Assembly: GCA_040751755.1 (NCBI GenBank)
Contig: JBFMHC010000007.1
Span: 1 to 64,000, forward strand
Length of the DNA: 64,000 bases
Direction: 5' to 3'
Source of the DNA: PFJX01 sp040751755
GTDB lineage: Bacteria; Pseudomonadota; Gammaproteobacteria; Burkholderiales; Thiobacillaceae
Shown here: positions 16,835 through 24,627 of the stretch, one piece after another
How positions within the stretch are numbered: position 1 is the first letter of the stretch
Layout of the letters: each line of letters starts with the position of its first letter
Notes under the pieces: model-generated
The model's input: the letters and a program-made list of their open reading frames with translations, nothing else
The model's database searches: none
Told to the model about the DNA's origin: nothing
Position numbers and translations under genes: made by a program

Positions 16835-17098
16835 CTGTGTTTCTCCTTGAAGTCTCAAACACGGTGTCGTCACATCTCAAATCCACTTTCCGGCGGCTCC
16901 TCTGCCGACCCGGCGCAAGTGGACGCATATTAGGGAGCGCTTATCCACCCCACCATCATTCCGATGGAGTAAGCGAGTATTTCGATCGGGTAGTAACGTA
17001 CCTACCCGATCGGGTAGGTATATCAGCCCCTCCACGGGAATGACAATACCCGAGCAAAAATGTCAGATAATTGGAATATCAACAAATACTGATAAATT
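16835..17098. promoter_or_regulatory. Divergent promoter region between dsrA and the cas6/rspA module
   Basis: 264 bases with no gene, separating two divergent operons. It becomes AT-rich toward the plus-strand gene (17041-17098). A TAATAT on the minus strand (16927-16932) is a possible dsrA -10 box, but no good -35 accompanies it, so promoters are not assigned with confidence. The main landmark is the palindrome cluster at 16984-17019. Confidence 0.6.
16984..17019. promoter_or_regulatory. Nested palindromic operator upstream of dsrA
   Basis: Three copies of one 10-base half-site are found: GATCGGGTAG at 16984-16993, its reverse complement at 17002-17011, and a third copy at 17008-17017. The last two overlap to give a perfect 20-base palindrome (17000-17019); the first two form an inverted repeat with an 8-base gap. 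This is what a dimeric regulator with two adjacent sites would need. The regulator is not in the window. Control of dsr, of the divergent module, or of both is inferred from position. Confidence 0.6.
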
Positions 17099-17341
17099 AT
17101 GGACCAGCTCACCCCCATCACGAAATTCAGAAATCCTTATGGCAATCAGGAAATCGAGTTGCAGGAAGTTCGCTATGAGGCAGGAGGCACGCCCATGATG
17201 CGCCTGCGCATCCGCGAGCGCGGCGCGCGTTTCACCATCTTCGACATCGACCCCGTGACCGCAAAATTCTGGGCCGATGAGATGCAAAAGTGGGCCGCCC
17301 CCCTGACCGATGGCGCGACCACGCCGCAAGCAGAGGCCTGA
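17099..17341 (+). CDS. Conserved-looking 80-aa protein of unknown function, first gene of the dsr-divergent module
   Basis: I do not recognise this 80-aa protein. It is soluble, without signal peptide or cysteine. The centre is basic and beta-like (MMRLRIRERGARFTIFDID, residues 33-51) followed by an acidic/aromatic helix (TAKFWADEMQKWAAP) and a polar tail. No clear ribosome site precedes the ATG, which lies in AT-rich sequence. It ends 2 bases before the Cas6-like gene, so the two are nearly certainly co-translated and may form a complex. Coding status is supported by this coupling and by the regular composition. Confidence 0.7.
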   Translation: MDQLTPITKFRNPYGNQEIELQEVRYEAGGTPMMRLRIRERGARFTIFDIDPVTAKFWADEMQKWAAPLTDGATTPQAEA

Positions 17342-17343
17342 CC

Positions 17344-17994
17344 ATGCGGCTGTTCAACCCCGAGTGGGAGGCCATAAAGGAATTCGAACACCAGGCCAAG
17401 GTGCGCGACATCCAGTTCGACCTCGACGGCCATGAACTACCGGAAGATCACGGCGATGCCCTGCTGCAGGCCCTGAGCGCGATCCTTCCCTGGCTGCGCG
17501 AAGAGCCCGGCCTGGGCATCCATCCGATCCACGGCGCAGCCTCCGGCCGCGGCACCCTGATCATCAACCGCCGCGCCAAGCTGGTGCTGCGCGTGCCCAT
17601 CGAGCGCCTGGAGGACGTCAAGGCGCTCTCGGGCAAGGCCATCGATCTCGGCTTCGGGTCGATCGGGATCGGGGACTTGAAAGCAAAACCACTGATCCCA
17701 TTTCGCTACCTGTATGCCCCGTTCGTCGACATGGGCGTCGCCGATGAGGCCGTTTTTCTTGCCGCGGCGCAGGCCAGACTGGACGAATTGGGCATTCAGG
17801 CGGGACTGATCCCGGGCAAGCAACGTAAAATGCACACCCCGGATGGGGATATCGTCGGTTTCAGCCTGATGCTGCATGACGTGACGCTGGCGCAGTCGAT
17901 CACCCTGCAGGAGCAAGGTCTGGGATCGAACCGCAATCGGGGCTGCGGCATCTTCGTGCCGCACAAATCGATCAAGGAAGTGGCGGCGGGCTGA
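17344..17994 (+). CDS. cas6: Orphan Cas6/Cmx6-like RAMP endoribonuclease homologue
   Basis: A 216-aa protein resembling the Cas6/Cmx6 group (type I-MYXAN style Cas6). Recognisable segments are FDLDGHELPEDHGDALLQAL (residues 25-44), HPIHGAASGRGTL with a run of basic and hydrophobic residues, LSGKAIDLG, the late IVGFSLML strand, and the C-terminal Gly-rich loop QGLGSNRNRGCGIFVP, a RAMP/Cas6 RNA-binding hallmark. Histidines at 30, 36, 60 and 63 are catalytic candidates. In CRISPR systems Cas6 cuts hairpins in repeat RNA. No cas gene or CRISPR array exists in this window; its neighbours are the 80-aa protein, the RspA-like gene and dsr genes, so it may cut other RNA or have lost activity. Start at 17344 is fixed by 2-base spacing to the previous stop. 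Confidence 0.72.
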   Translation: MRLFNPEWEAIKEFEHQAKVRDIQFDLDGHELPEDHGDALLQALSAILPWLREEPGLGIHPIHGAASGRGTLIINRRAKLVLRVPIERLEDVKALSGKAIDLGFGSIGIGDLKAKPLIPFRYLYAPFVDMGVADEAVFLAAAQARLDELGIQAGLIPGKQRKMHTPDGDIVGFSLMLHDVTLAQSITLQEQGLGSNRNRGCGIFVPHKSIKEVAAG

Positions 17995-18053
17995 GCGATC
18001 GACCCACCGCTTTTGTATCAACGCTTGTATCAACTCGTGAATAGGAGAAAACC

Positions 18054-18386
18054 ATGGGATACACCGTGAACGGCGAAGAACTTGAAACCGACGAGGAAGG
18101 CTTTCTGGTTGAAGCCAACTTCAGCGACGACGTCGTGCCGGTCATCGCCGAGGCCGAAAAGATCAACCTCACCGACATGCACTGGCAGGTCGTGAAGTTC
18201 ATGCGCGAGCGCTATCAGGAAGACGGCCACACCCCCAACTTCCGCAACATGGTCGCCATGCTGACGGAAGAGGACGACAGCCAGGACTGGAAGAAGGTGC
18301 TGTACGAACTGTTCCCCAACCAGCCCAACCGCCAGGCTTCCAAGGTCGCCGGCCTGCCCAAGCCCTTCGGCAAGGGCGGCTACTAA
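18054..18386 (+). CDS. rspA: DsrC-family protein without cysteines (RspA type)
   Basis: A 110-aa DsrC/TusE homologue with a good ribosome site (ATAGGAGAAAA). The fold signature is clear (MGYTVNGEELETDEEGFLVE; LYELFPNQPNRQASKVAGLPK). Both arm cysteines are missing: CysB is Ser in RQASKVAG and the CysA site is replaced in PFGKGGY; indeed the protein has no cysteine. It cannot carry sulfur. Such paralogues have been called regulatory sulfur-related proteins (RspA) and are proposed to regulate or compete with DsrC. It is 59 bases after the Cas6-like gene and opposite the true dsrC operon. Confidence 0.85.
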   Translation: MGYTVNGEELETDEEGFLVEANFSDDVVPVIAEAEKINLTDMHWQVVKFMRERYQEDGHTPNFRNMVAMLTEEDDSQDWKKVLYELFPNQPNRQASKVAGLPKPFGKGGY

Positions 18387-18392
18387 GCCTTA

Positions 18393-18467
18393 GCCGTCAG
18401 TTTGCAGTTGGCAGCCGCCGGTCGCCCGACCGGTCGCGCCGCCAACTGACGACTGCCGACTGCCCCC
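18393..18467 (+). repeat. Degenerate heptamer hairpin element (rspA-sulfurtransferase spacer)
   Basis: Heptamer-like units (GTCAGTT, TGCAGTT, GGCAGCC) are followed after a GGTCG/CGACC core by their complements (GCCAACTGACGACTGCCGAC), so the stretch can fold into a long hairpin. It matches in style the element at 3950-4022. It could act as a terminator-like or mobile small repeat; function unknown. Confidence 0.55.
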
Positions 18468-18473
18468 TTCATC

Positions 18474-19325
18474 ATGTATTCCAACACCCTCGTTTCCACC
18501 GAAGAACTGGCCGCGCACCTGGACGATCCGAACTGGATCGTATTCGACTGCCGCTTCACCCTCACCGACCCGGAAGGCGGACGCAGGGTGTATGAAAAGA
18601 ACCATATCCCCGGCGCGCGCTACGCCCACCTCGACGAGGACCTCTCCGCCCCCATAACCGACCAGACCGGCCGCCACCCCCTGCCCGACCCCGAAAAACT
18701 CGCGGAAAGGCTCTGTGCCTGGGGCGTCGGGGTCAACAAGCAGGTGGTGGTCTACGACGACAGCTTCGGCTCCATGGCCGTGCGGCTGTGGTGGATGCTG
18801 CGCTGGCTGGGTCACCCTGGCGCGGCCCTGCTGGATGGCGGATTCCCCAAGTGGCAACGCGAACAGCGCCCCCTCACCGCCGTCCTGCCCGAGATCCACA
18901 AGGGCAGTTGCGCCTGCCTGCCGGAACCCTCGCTGGTCGCGGATATCGACGACGTCATGCGCGCCAGCCAGACCGGCGATGCCCTGATCATCGACGCCCG
19001 CCCGGAGCGCCGCTTCACCGGCGAATACGAGCCCCTGGACCCGGTGGCCGGACACATCCCCGGCAGCATCAACTGGTCGTTCGAGGAGAACCTGGACATC
19101 GACGGCACCTTCATGCCGCCCGAGGCCCTGCGCGAGAACTACCAGGCCCTGCTCAAGGGCCGCGCCCCCTGGGAGGTGATCCACACCTGTGGCTCCGGCG
19201 TCACCGCCTGCCACAACCTGCTCGCCATGGAGGTCGCCGGCCTGCCGGGTTCGCGCCTCTATCCGGGGTCGTGGAGCGAATGGATCCGCGACCCGTCCCG
19301 CCCGATCGCCCTGGGAGAGTCATGA
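18474..19325 (+). CDS. sseA: Two-domain sulfurtransferase (thiosulfate/3-mercaptopyruvate type)
   Basis: A 283-aa tandem rhodanese protein: inactive N-terminal domain (residues 8-125) and catalytic C-terminal domain (about 160-280) with active Cys239 in HTCGSGVTAC. The CGSGVTA loop is that of mercaptopyruvate sulfurtransferases. No signal peptide, so cytoplasmic. Next to the dsr locus it may mobilise sulfur as persulfide and hand it to TusA/DsrE-type carriers; its own substrate cannot be told from sequence. It overlaps no gene; the next gene starts 1 base after its stop, so the two are coupled. Confidence 0.88.
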   Translation: MYSNTLVSTEELAAHLDDPNWIVFDCRFTLTDPEGGRRVYEKNHIPGARYAHLDEDLSAPITDQTGRHPLPDPEKLAERLCAWGVGVNKQVVVYDDSFGSMAVRLWWMLRWLGHPGAALLDGGFPKWQREQRPLTAVLPEIHKGSCACLPEPSLVADIDDVMRASQTGDALIIDARPERRFTGEYEPLDPVAGHIPGSINWSFEENLDIDGTFMPPEALRENYQALLKGRAPWEVIHTCGSGVTACHNLLAMEVAGLPGSRLYPGSWSEWIRDPSRPIALGES

Positions 19326-19326
19326 C

Positions 19327-19923
19327 ATGGTGAAACCCGTACGCGTCCGCACCACCTGGTTCAAGAAGGAGGGCGAACGTCCCAGCGAGGAGGTCGCCAC
19401 CGTCCTCGCCTCCACCACCTGGCGGCTCGCCGACAAGGCCGTGGACAACCTGTCCAAGGCGGATTACGACATCGTCACGCCGCAGCGCGGCTTCCGCATC
19501 ATCGGCGAACTGGCCTGCTTCCTCGTGCACTACGTCGACCGCCTCATCTACGGCCGCGTCGAGGAGGAGAAACGCGCGGAGATCGTCAGCGCCACCGGCC
19601 TGCGCGTCGCCGAGATCATGGAGGACAACATCCTCGACTTCACCGGCGGCCAGAGGGATCCGGAGTACGACTACAGGCAGGGCTTCATCGACCTGCTGAA
19701 CACGCGCATGGCGGACTATTCCGAGTTCGAGTTCCCGATCGACAAGGCGAGCTTCCAGGCCCTGCGCTTCCTCTCCCTGCAGATCCGCGACGTCATGGAG
19801 AACTCGGACAAGAGCTGGATCCAGGACCAGCTGATGGACATCGAGGTCCCCGAGATGATGGGGACGATGAAAAAGAGCGTGGACGGGTTCTACCCGGTGC
19901 CTGACGCGCAGGCCGGAAGCTGA
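19327..19923 (+). CDS. Conserved-looking hypothetical protein coupled to the sulfurtransferase
   Basis: A 198-aa soluble, acidic, helix-rich protein that I do not recognise. It begins with VRTTWFKKEGERPSEEVA, contains FRIIGELACFLVHYVDRLIYG (amphipathic, residues 58-78) and DNILDFTGGQRDPEYDYRQ, and has one cysteine. The ATG is 1 base after the sulfurtransferase stop, in GACATGGTG. Tight coupling suggests a partner role with the sulfurtransferase. No metal-binding cluster, membrane segment or nucleotide motif is seen. Confidence 0.75.
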   Translation: MVKPVRVRTTWFKKEGERPSEEVATVLASTTWRLADKAVDNLSKADYDIVTPQRGFRIIGELACFLVHYVDRLIYGRVEEEKRAEIVSATGLRVAEIMEDNILDFTGGQRDPEYDYRQGFIDLLNTRMADYSEFEFPIDKASFQALRFLSLQIRDVMENSDKSWIQDQLMDIEVPEMMGTMKKSVDGFYPVPDAQAGS

Positions 19924-19990
19924 TTGGCTTTAATACAGCTTTAAGACTTGGTCTAGACAATCGCGTCCAGACCTCCTACCGTCCGCCCTC

Positions 19991-20383
19991 ATGCGAAACC
20001 TCCTCGGCCGTCACTTCGGCCGATTCTTCCTCGTGCTGTTCGTCTGGCTGCAATGCCTGGCGCCGCTGCTGCACGCCCATGCGGGGGGGACGGACCATTT
20101 CGGCCTGCACCTGCCGGAGGACGTCGGCATGCTGGAGGCAGGCCAGCATGCCTTCGCGCCGCACAAGCATCACGCCGGCGACATGCACGCGATCGGCGTC
20201 AGCCAGGGCAATCGCGTCGATCCCGCCCTGCAGGCCTTCGCCGACCCGCCTGACGCGGCGATCTCCGCGCCACTGACCATTTCCATCGCGCAGCCCGTCC
20301 TGGCCGCGTTCACGTCCTCCGCCTCCCCACCCCCATCCCTCTCCAGGCTGCTGCCCCTGCCCGGCGCTCCGCCCTCGCGCTGA
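19991..20383 (+). CDS. Small exported His-rich protein at the head of a metal efflux operon
   Basis: A 130-aa protein with a hydrophobic N-terminal segment (residues 11-29, ending in LHAHAGG) that looks like a signal peptide or anchor, followed by a histidine-rich stretch (HFGLHLPEDVG, HAFAPHKHHAGDMHA) and a Pro/Ser-rich C-terminus. His-rich small periplasmic proteins often precede czcCBA-type operons and probably bind metal. It is 83 bases upstream of the adaptor gene. Family not recognised; role inferred from composition and place. Confidence 0.65.
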   Translation: MRNLLGRHFGRFFLVLFVWLQCLAPLLHAHAGGTDHFGLHLPEDVGMLEAGQHAFAPHKHHAGDMHAIGVSQGNRVDPALQAFADPPDAAISAPLTISIAQPVLAAFTSSASPPPSLSRLLPLPGAPPSR

Positions 20384-20466
20384 CCGTCCCACGCGGGCGC
20401 TCGCCCGCAGCACGTTCACAACAAGCTGTCTACGCTGTCTTCAGTGTTACCCATCGAGAGGATGTC

Positions 20467-21558
20467 ATGTCGCGTCTTTTGCTCGGCGCCATCGCCGTTT
20501 CCCTGTGTCTCCCCGCCTGGGCCGGTCACGCCCTGGTCTCCGTCAGTCCCGCGCAGCGCACCGCCCTGCGCATCGCCACCGTCCCCGTCTCCGCACACGG
20601 TGGCGCGGTGACCGTCGACCTGCCCGCCACGGTGCGCGTGCCGCCCGAGCAGGAACGCATCGTCGCCGCGCCGGTGCCGGGCCTCATCACCAGCGTCAAG
20701 GTGGCCGTGGGCGACCCCGTGCGCGCCGGCCAGGCACTGGCGGTGCTGCGCAGCGACCAGCTGCCCATGGGCCAGCGCGAGACCACGCAGGCCGCCGTGC
20801 AGCTGCGTCTGGCCGAGGAGTCGATGCGGCGCGACGAGGCCCTGTTCAAGGAGGGCATCATCCCCGAATCGCGCCTGCAGGCGACCCGCGCCAACCTGGC
20901 GCAGGCCCGCGCCGCGCTCCAGGAACGGCGCGCCTGGATGCGCCTGTCCGGCCTCTCGCAGGTGGACATCAAGGCGGTCGAGCGCGGCGAGCGGCTGGTC
21001 GACAGCATCGCCCTCACCTCTCCCATCAACGGCGTGGTGGTCGAGCAGGGCGCCCTGGCGGGCAGCCGCGCCGAACCCGCCACGCCGCTGTTCCGCGTCG
21101 CGCGCCTAGCGCCGTTGTGGCTGGAGATCCAGGCCCCCGCGGAGGTGGCGGCACAGGTCAAGAAGGGCCAGAAGGTGCACCTGCGTGACAGCCTGGCGGC
21201 GGGCGAGGTGGTCTCCGTGGGCCGCAGCGTCGACGCCGCGCAGACCGTCAATATCCGCGCCCGCGTCAACAATCCAGGGGATCAGCTGCGGCTCAACCAG
21301 AGCGTCATGGCGCGCGTGGAAGGGGTGGCGGGCGCCAAGCAGTGGCGCGTACCGGTACGCGCCATCGCGCGCCATCAGGGCCAGAGCTACGTGTTCGTGG
21401 AGACGCCCGGCGGCTTCGAGCCGGTGCCGGTCAAGGTCCTGTCGCAGACCGCGCAGGACGTGGCGCTGGATGCCAGGTTCAGCGGCGGCGAGCGCATCGC
21501 CGTCGAGGGCGTGGCGGCGCTGAAGGCGTCCTGGCAGGGCATGGGCGGGGGCGAATAA
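20467..21558 (+). CDS. czcB: RND efflux periplasmic adaptor (CzcB/CusB family)
   Basis: A 363-aa membrane fusion protein: signal peptide (MSRLLLGAIAVSLCLPAWAG), barrel-sandwich (lipoyl-like) halves around residues 60-90 and 180-200, an alpha-hairpin between them (LRLAEESMRRDEALFKEGI), and a beta-barrel after. It connects the inner-membrane pump encoded next with an outer-membrane channel. The pump ATG lies immediately after its stop codon. No Met-rich or His-rich N-terminal metal site is evident. Confidence 0.9.
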   Translation: MSRLLLGAIAVSLCLPAWAGHALVSVSPAQRTALRIATVPVSAHGGAVTVDLPATVRVPPEQERIVAAPVPGLITSVKVAVGDPVRAGQALAVLRSDQLPMGQRETTQAAVQLRLAEESMRRDEALFKEGIIPESRLQATRANLAQARAALQERRAWMRLSGLSQVDIKAVERGERLVDSIALTSPINGVVVEQGALAGSRAEPATPLFRVARLAPLWLEIQAPAEVAAQVKKGQKVHLRDSLAAGEVVSVGRSVDAAQTVNIRARVNNPGDQLRLNQSVMARVEGVAGAKQWRVPVRAIARHQGQSYVFVETPGGFEPVPVKVLSQTAQDVALDARFSGGERIAVEGVAALKASWQGMGGGE

Positions 21559-24500
21559 ATGCTGGCCCGCCTCACGGAATTCTCACTCACCCAGCGCCTG
21601 CTCACCCTGGGCCTGGTGCTGCTGCTCACGGCCGCCGGCATCCAGGCCTGGCGGGGGCTGCCCATCGACGCCTTCCCGGACGTCTCGACCACCCAGGTAA
21701 AGCTCATCCTCAAGGCCCCCGGCATGACCCCGGAGGAGGTGGAGAAGCGCATCGCCGCACCCATCGAGACCGAGATGCTGGGCATCCCCAAGCAGCGCAT
21801 CCTGCGCTCCGTCTCGAAGTACGGCCTCACCGACATCACCATCGACTTCGAGGACGGCACCGACATCTACTGGGCCCGCCAGCAGGTGGCGGAACGCCTC
21901 AACAACGCCATGGGCGACCTGCCCGAGGGCGTGAGCGGCGGTCTCTCGCCGATCACCACGCCACTCTCGGAGATCTTCATGTTCACCGTCGAGGGCGAAG
22001 GCCTGTCGCTCGCCGAGCGTCGCGCTCTGCTCGACTGGGTGATCCGCCCGCAACTGCGCACCCTGCCGGGTGTGGCCGACGTGAACGCCATGGGCGGCCA
22101 GGTGAAGACCTTCGAGGTGGTGCCCGACAACGCCGCCATGAGCGCGCGCGGCGTCACCCTCATGGAGCTGCGCGAGGCGATCCAGGCAAACAACCGCAAT
22201 GACGGCGCCGGCCGCCTCACCGAAGGCGAGGAGGTCTGGCTGGTGCGCGTGGAGGGCGCGGTGAAGACCCTGCAGGACCTCGCCGGCATCGTCGTCAAGG
22301 ACGTGGGCGGCGTGCCGGTGCGCGTCTCCGAGGTGGCGCAGGTGCGCCTGGGCAGCCTCACCCGCTACGGCGGCGTCACCCAGAATGGCCACGACGAGGC
22401 GGTTGAGGGCCTGGTGCTGGGCCTCAAGGGTGCCAACGCGCAGCAGGTGGTGGCCTCGGTGAAGGCCAAGCTGGCGCAGATCGCCCCCTCCCTGCCCAAG
22501 GGCGTGAAGGTGAAGACCTTCTACGACCGTTCCGCCCTCGTGGAGCGCGCCGTCAACACCGTGTCCAAGGCCCTCATGGAGGCCATCGTCCTGGTGCTGG
22601 TGCTGCTGTTCCTGTTCCTCGGCAACGTGCGGGCCGCGCTCACGGTGGCGCTGACCCTGCCCCTGGCGGCGCTCGCCACCTTCCTGCTCATGGGCCGCTT
22701 CGGCCTCTCCGCCAACCTGATGAGCCTGGGTGGCCTCGCCATCGCCATCGGCATGCTGGTGGACGGCGCCGTGGTGGTGGTGGAGAACGTGGTCACCCAT
22801 CTCGCCCACGACCAGAGCCGGCAACCCAAGCTGCACCGCGTGTTCCGCGCCGTGCGCGAGGTGGCGACGCCCACCGCGGCGGGGGTGCTGATCATCATGA
22901 TCGTGTTCCTGCCCCTGCTCACCCTGGAGGGCCTGGAGGGCAAGCTGTTCATACCCGTGGCCCTGACCATCGTGTTCGCCCTCGGCGCGGCCCTGGTGCT
23001 GTCGCTGACCGTGGTGCCGGTGCTCTCCTCCTGGCTGATCAAGGAGGGGGCGCACGGCGACCCGTGGCTGGTGCGCACCGCCCTGCGCCTCTACACCCCG
23101 GTGCTCGACTTCGCCCTCAGGCGCGCGCGGACCGTGATCATCGCCGCCGTGGCGATGCTGGGCGTGGCGGCGGTGCTCTACCCCTTCATCGGCAAGTCCT
23201 TCATGCCCACCCTGGACGAGGGCGACCTGCTCCTGCAGCTGGAGAAGCTGCCCTCGATCAGCCTGGAGGAGAGCCTGGCGCAGGACCAGCTGGTGCAGCG
23301 CGCGCTGATGAAGCGCATCCCCGAGGTCACCGGCGTGGTCGCCCGCGCCGGCTCCGACGAGCTGGGCCTGGACCCCATGGGCCTGAACGAGACCGACAGC
23401 TTCCTCGTGCTCAAGCCCATGGAGCAGTGGCGCAAGCCCGACAAGGAATGGCTGATGGAGGAGATCCGCAAGGTGATGCTGGACTTCCCGGGCATCAACT
23501 ACGCCTTCACCCAGCCCATCGACATGCGCGTCTCGGAGATGCTCACCGGCAGCCGCGGCGATCTGGCGATCAAGGTCTTCGGCCCCGACATCACCCAGCT
23601 CAACCGCCTCGCCGACCAGGTGGAGACCCTGCTCACCGGCATCCCCGGCGCGCAGGACGTGTTCAGCCAGAAGAACGAGGGCGTGCAGTACTTCCGCGTC
23701 GAGGTGGACCGGCTCGCCCTGGGCCGCTACGGGCTGTCCATCGACGACGTCTCGGGCTTCCTCAAGGCGCAGCTGGAAGGCGTGCCGCTGGGCACGGTGC
23801 AGGAAGGCGTGCGCCGCACCCCGCTGGTGCTGCGCGCCGGCGAGGACGTGCGCATGTCGCCCGCCCTGTTCGAGGCCTTGCGTGTTCCCACGTCCTCGGG
23901 CCTCGCCATCCCCCTGCGCGAGATCGCCAGGCTGACGCGCATGGACGGCCCGGTGGCGGTGAAGCGGGAAAACGCGGCGCGCTACGTCACGGTGCAGAGC
24001 AACGTCACCGGCCGCGACCTGGTGGGCTTCGTCGACGAGGCCAAGGCCAGGATCGCGCGCGAGATCAGGCTGCCGGATGGCTACAGCATCACCTACGGCG
24101 GCCAGTTCGAGAACCAGCAGCGCGCCGCCGCGCGGCTCGCGGTGGTGGTGCCGGTGGCCCTGGCGCTGATCTTCGCCCTGCTGTTCGCCACCTTCAAGTC
24201 GGTGCGCCAGGCCGGCCTGGTGCTGGCCAACGTGCCCTTCGCCCTGGTGGGCGGCATCGCCGCGTTGTTCATCACCGGCGAGTACCTGTCGGTGCCCGCC
24301 TCGGTGGGCTTCATCGCCCTGCTCGGCATCGCCGTGCTCAACGGCGTGGTGCTGGTGAGCTACTTCAACCAGCTCGCCGCACAAGGCATGCCCGCCGACG
24401 AGGTGGTGCGCGAGGGCGCGTTGCGCCGCCTGCGCCCGGTGCTGATGACCGCCAGCATCACGGCCTTCGGCCTGATCCCCCTGCTGCTCGCCACCGGCCC

Positions 24501-24627
24501 CGGCTCGGAGATCCAGAAGCCGCTGGCGATCGTCGTGGTGGGCGGCCTGTTCACCTCCACCGCCCTCACCCTGATTCTCCTGCCGGTGCTGTACCGGCGC
24601 TTCATCCTGGGAGGCAAACCCGCATGA
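21559..24627 (+). CDS. czcA: Heavy-metal RND efflux pump, CzcA/CusA family
   Basis: A 1022-aa, 12-helix proton-driven pump of the HME-RND class. The TM4 motif GMLVDGAVVVVENV carries the proton-relay Asp and is of the divalent-cation type (Zn/Co/Ni/Cd) rather than the copper/silver type. Two large periplasmic loops and internal duplication are visible, with a second helix bundle starting near VVPVALALIFALLFATFK. It would export metal from the periplasm or cytoplasm through CzcB and CzcC. Its stop overlaps the next ATG (ATGA). Exact metal is not predictable from what I can see. Confidence 0.93.
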   Translation: MLARLTEFSLTQRLLTLGLVLLLTAAGIQAWRGLPIDAFPDVSTTQVKLILKAPGMTPEEVEKRIAAPIETEMLGIPKQRILRSVSKYGLTDITIDFEDGTDIYWARQQVAERLNNAMGDLPEGVSGGLSPITTPLSEIFMFTVEGEGLSLAERRALLDWVIRPQLRTLPGVADVNAMGGQVKTFEVVPDNAAMSARGVTLMELREAIQANNRNDGAGRLTEGEEVWLVRVEGAVKTLQDLAGIVVKDVGGVPVRVSEVAQVRLGSLTRYGGVTQNGHDEAVEGLVLGLKGANAQQVVASVKAKLAQIAPSLPKGVKVKTFYDRSALVERAVNTVSKALMEAIVLVLVLLFLFLGNVRAALTVALTLPLAALATFLLMGRFGLSANLMSLGGLAIAIGMLVDGAVVVVENVVTHLAHDQSRQPKLHRVFRAVREVATPTAAGVLIIMIVFLPLLTLEGLEGKLFIPVALTIVFALGAALVLSLTVVPVLSSWLIKEGAHGDPWLVRTALRLYTPVLDFALRRARTVIIAAVAMLGVAAVLYPFIGKSFMPTLDEGDLLLQLEKLPSISLEESLAQDQLVQRALMKRIPEVTGVVARAGSDELGLDPMGLNETDSFLVLKPMEQWRKPDKEWLMEEIRKVMLDFPGINYAFTQPIDMRVSEMLTGSRGDLAIKVFGPDITQLNRLADQVETLLTGIPGAQDVFSQKNEGVQYFRVEVDRLALGRYGLSIDDVSGFLKAQLEGVPLGTVQEGVRRTPLVLRAGEDVRMSPALFEALRVPTSSGLAIPLREIARLTRMDGPVAVKRENAARYVTVQSNVTGRDLVGFVDEAKARIAREIRLPDGYSITYGGQFENQQRAAARLAVVVPVALALIFALLFATFKSVRQAGLVLANVPFALVGGIAALFITGEYLSVPASVGFIALLGIAVLNGVVLVSYFNQLAAQGMPADEVVREGALRRLRPVLMTASITAFGLIPLLLATGPGSEIQKPLAIVVVGGLFTSTALTLILLPVLYRRFILGGKPA

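Noticed and set aside
17344..18467. CRISPR array expected beside a Cas6-like gene
   Set aside because: I looked for regularly spaced repeats here and elsewhere; only degenerate heptamers and single palindromes occur, without spacers.
21583..24384. A 933-aa minus-strand frame over czcA
   Set aside because: Antisense shadow; His/Gln/Gly-rich translation with no domain.
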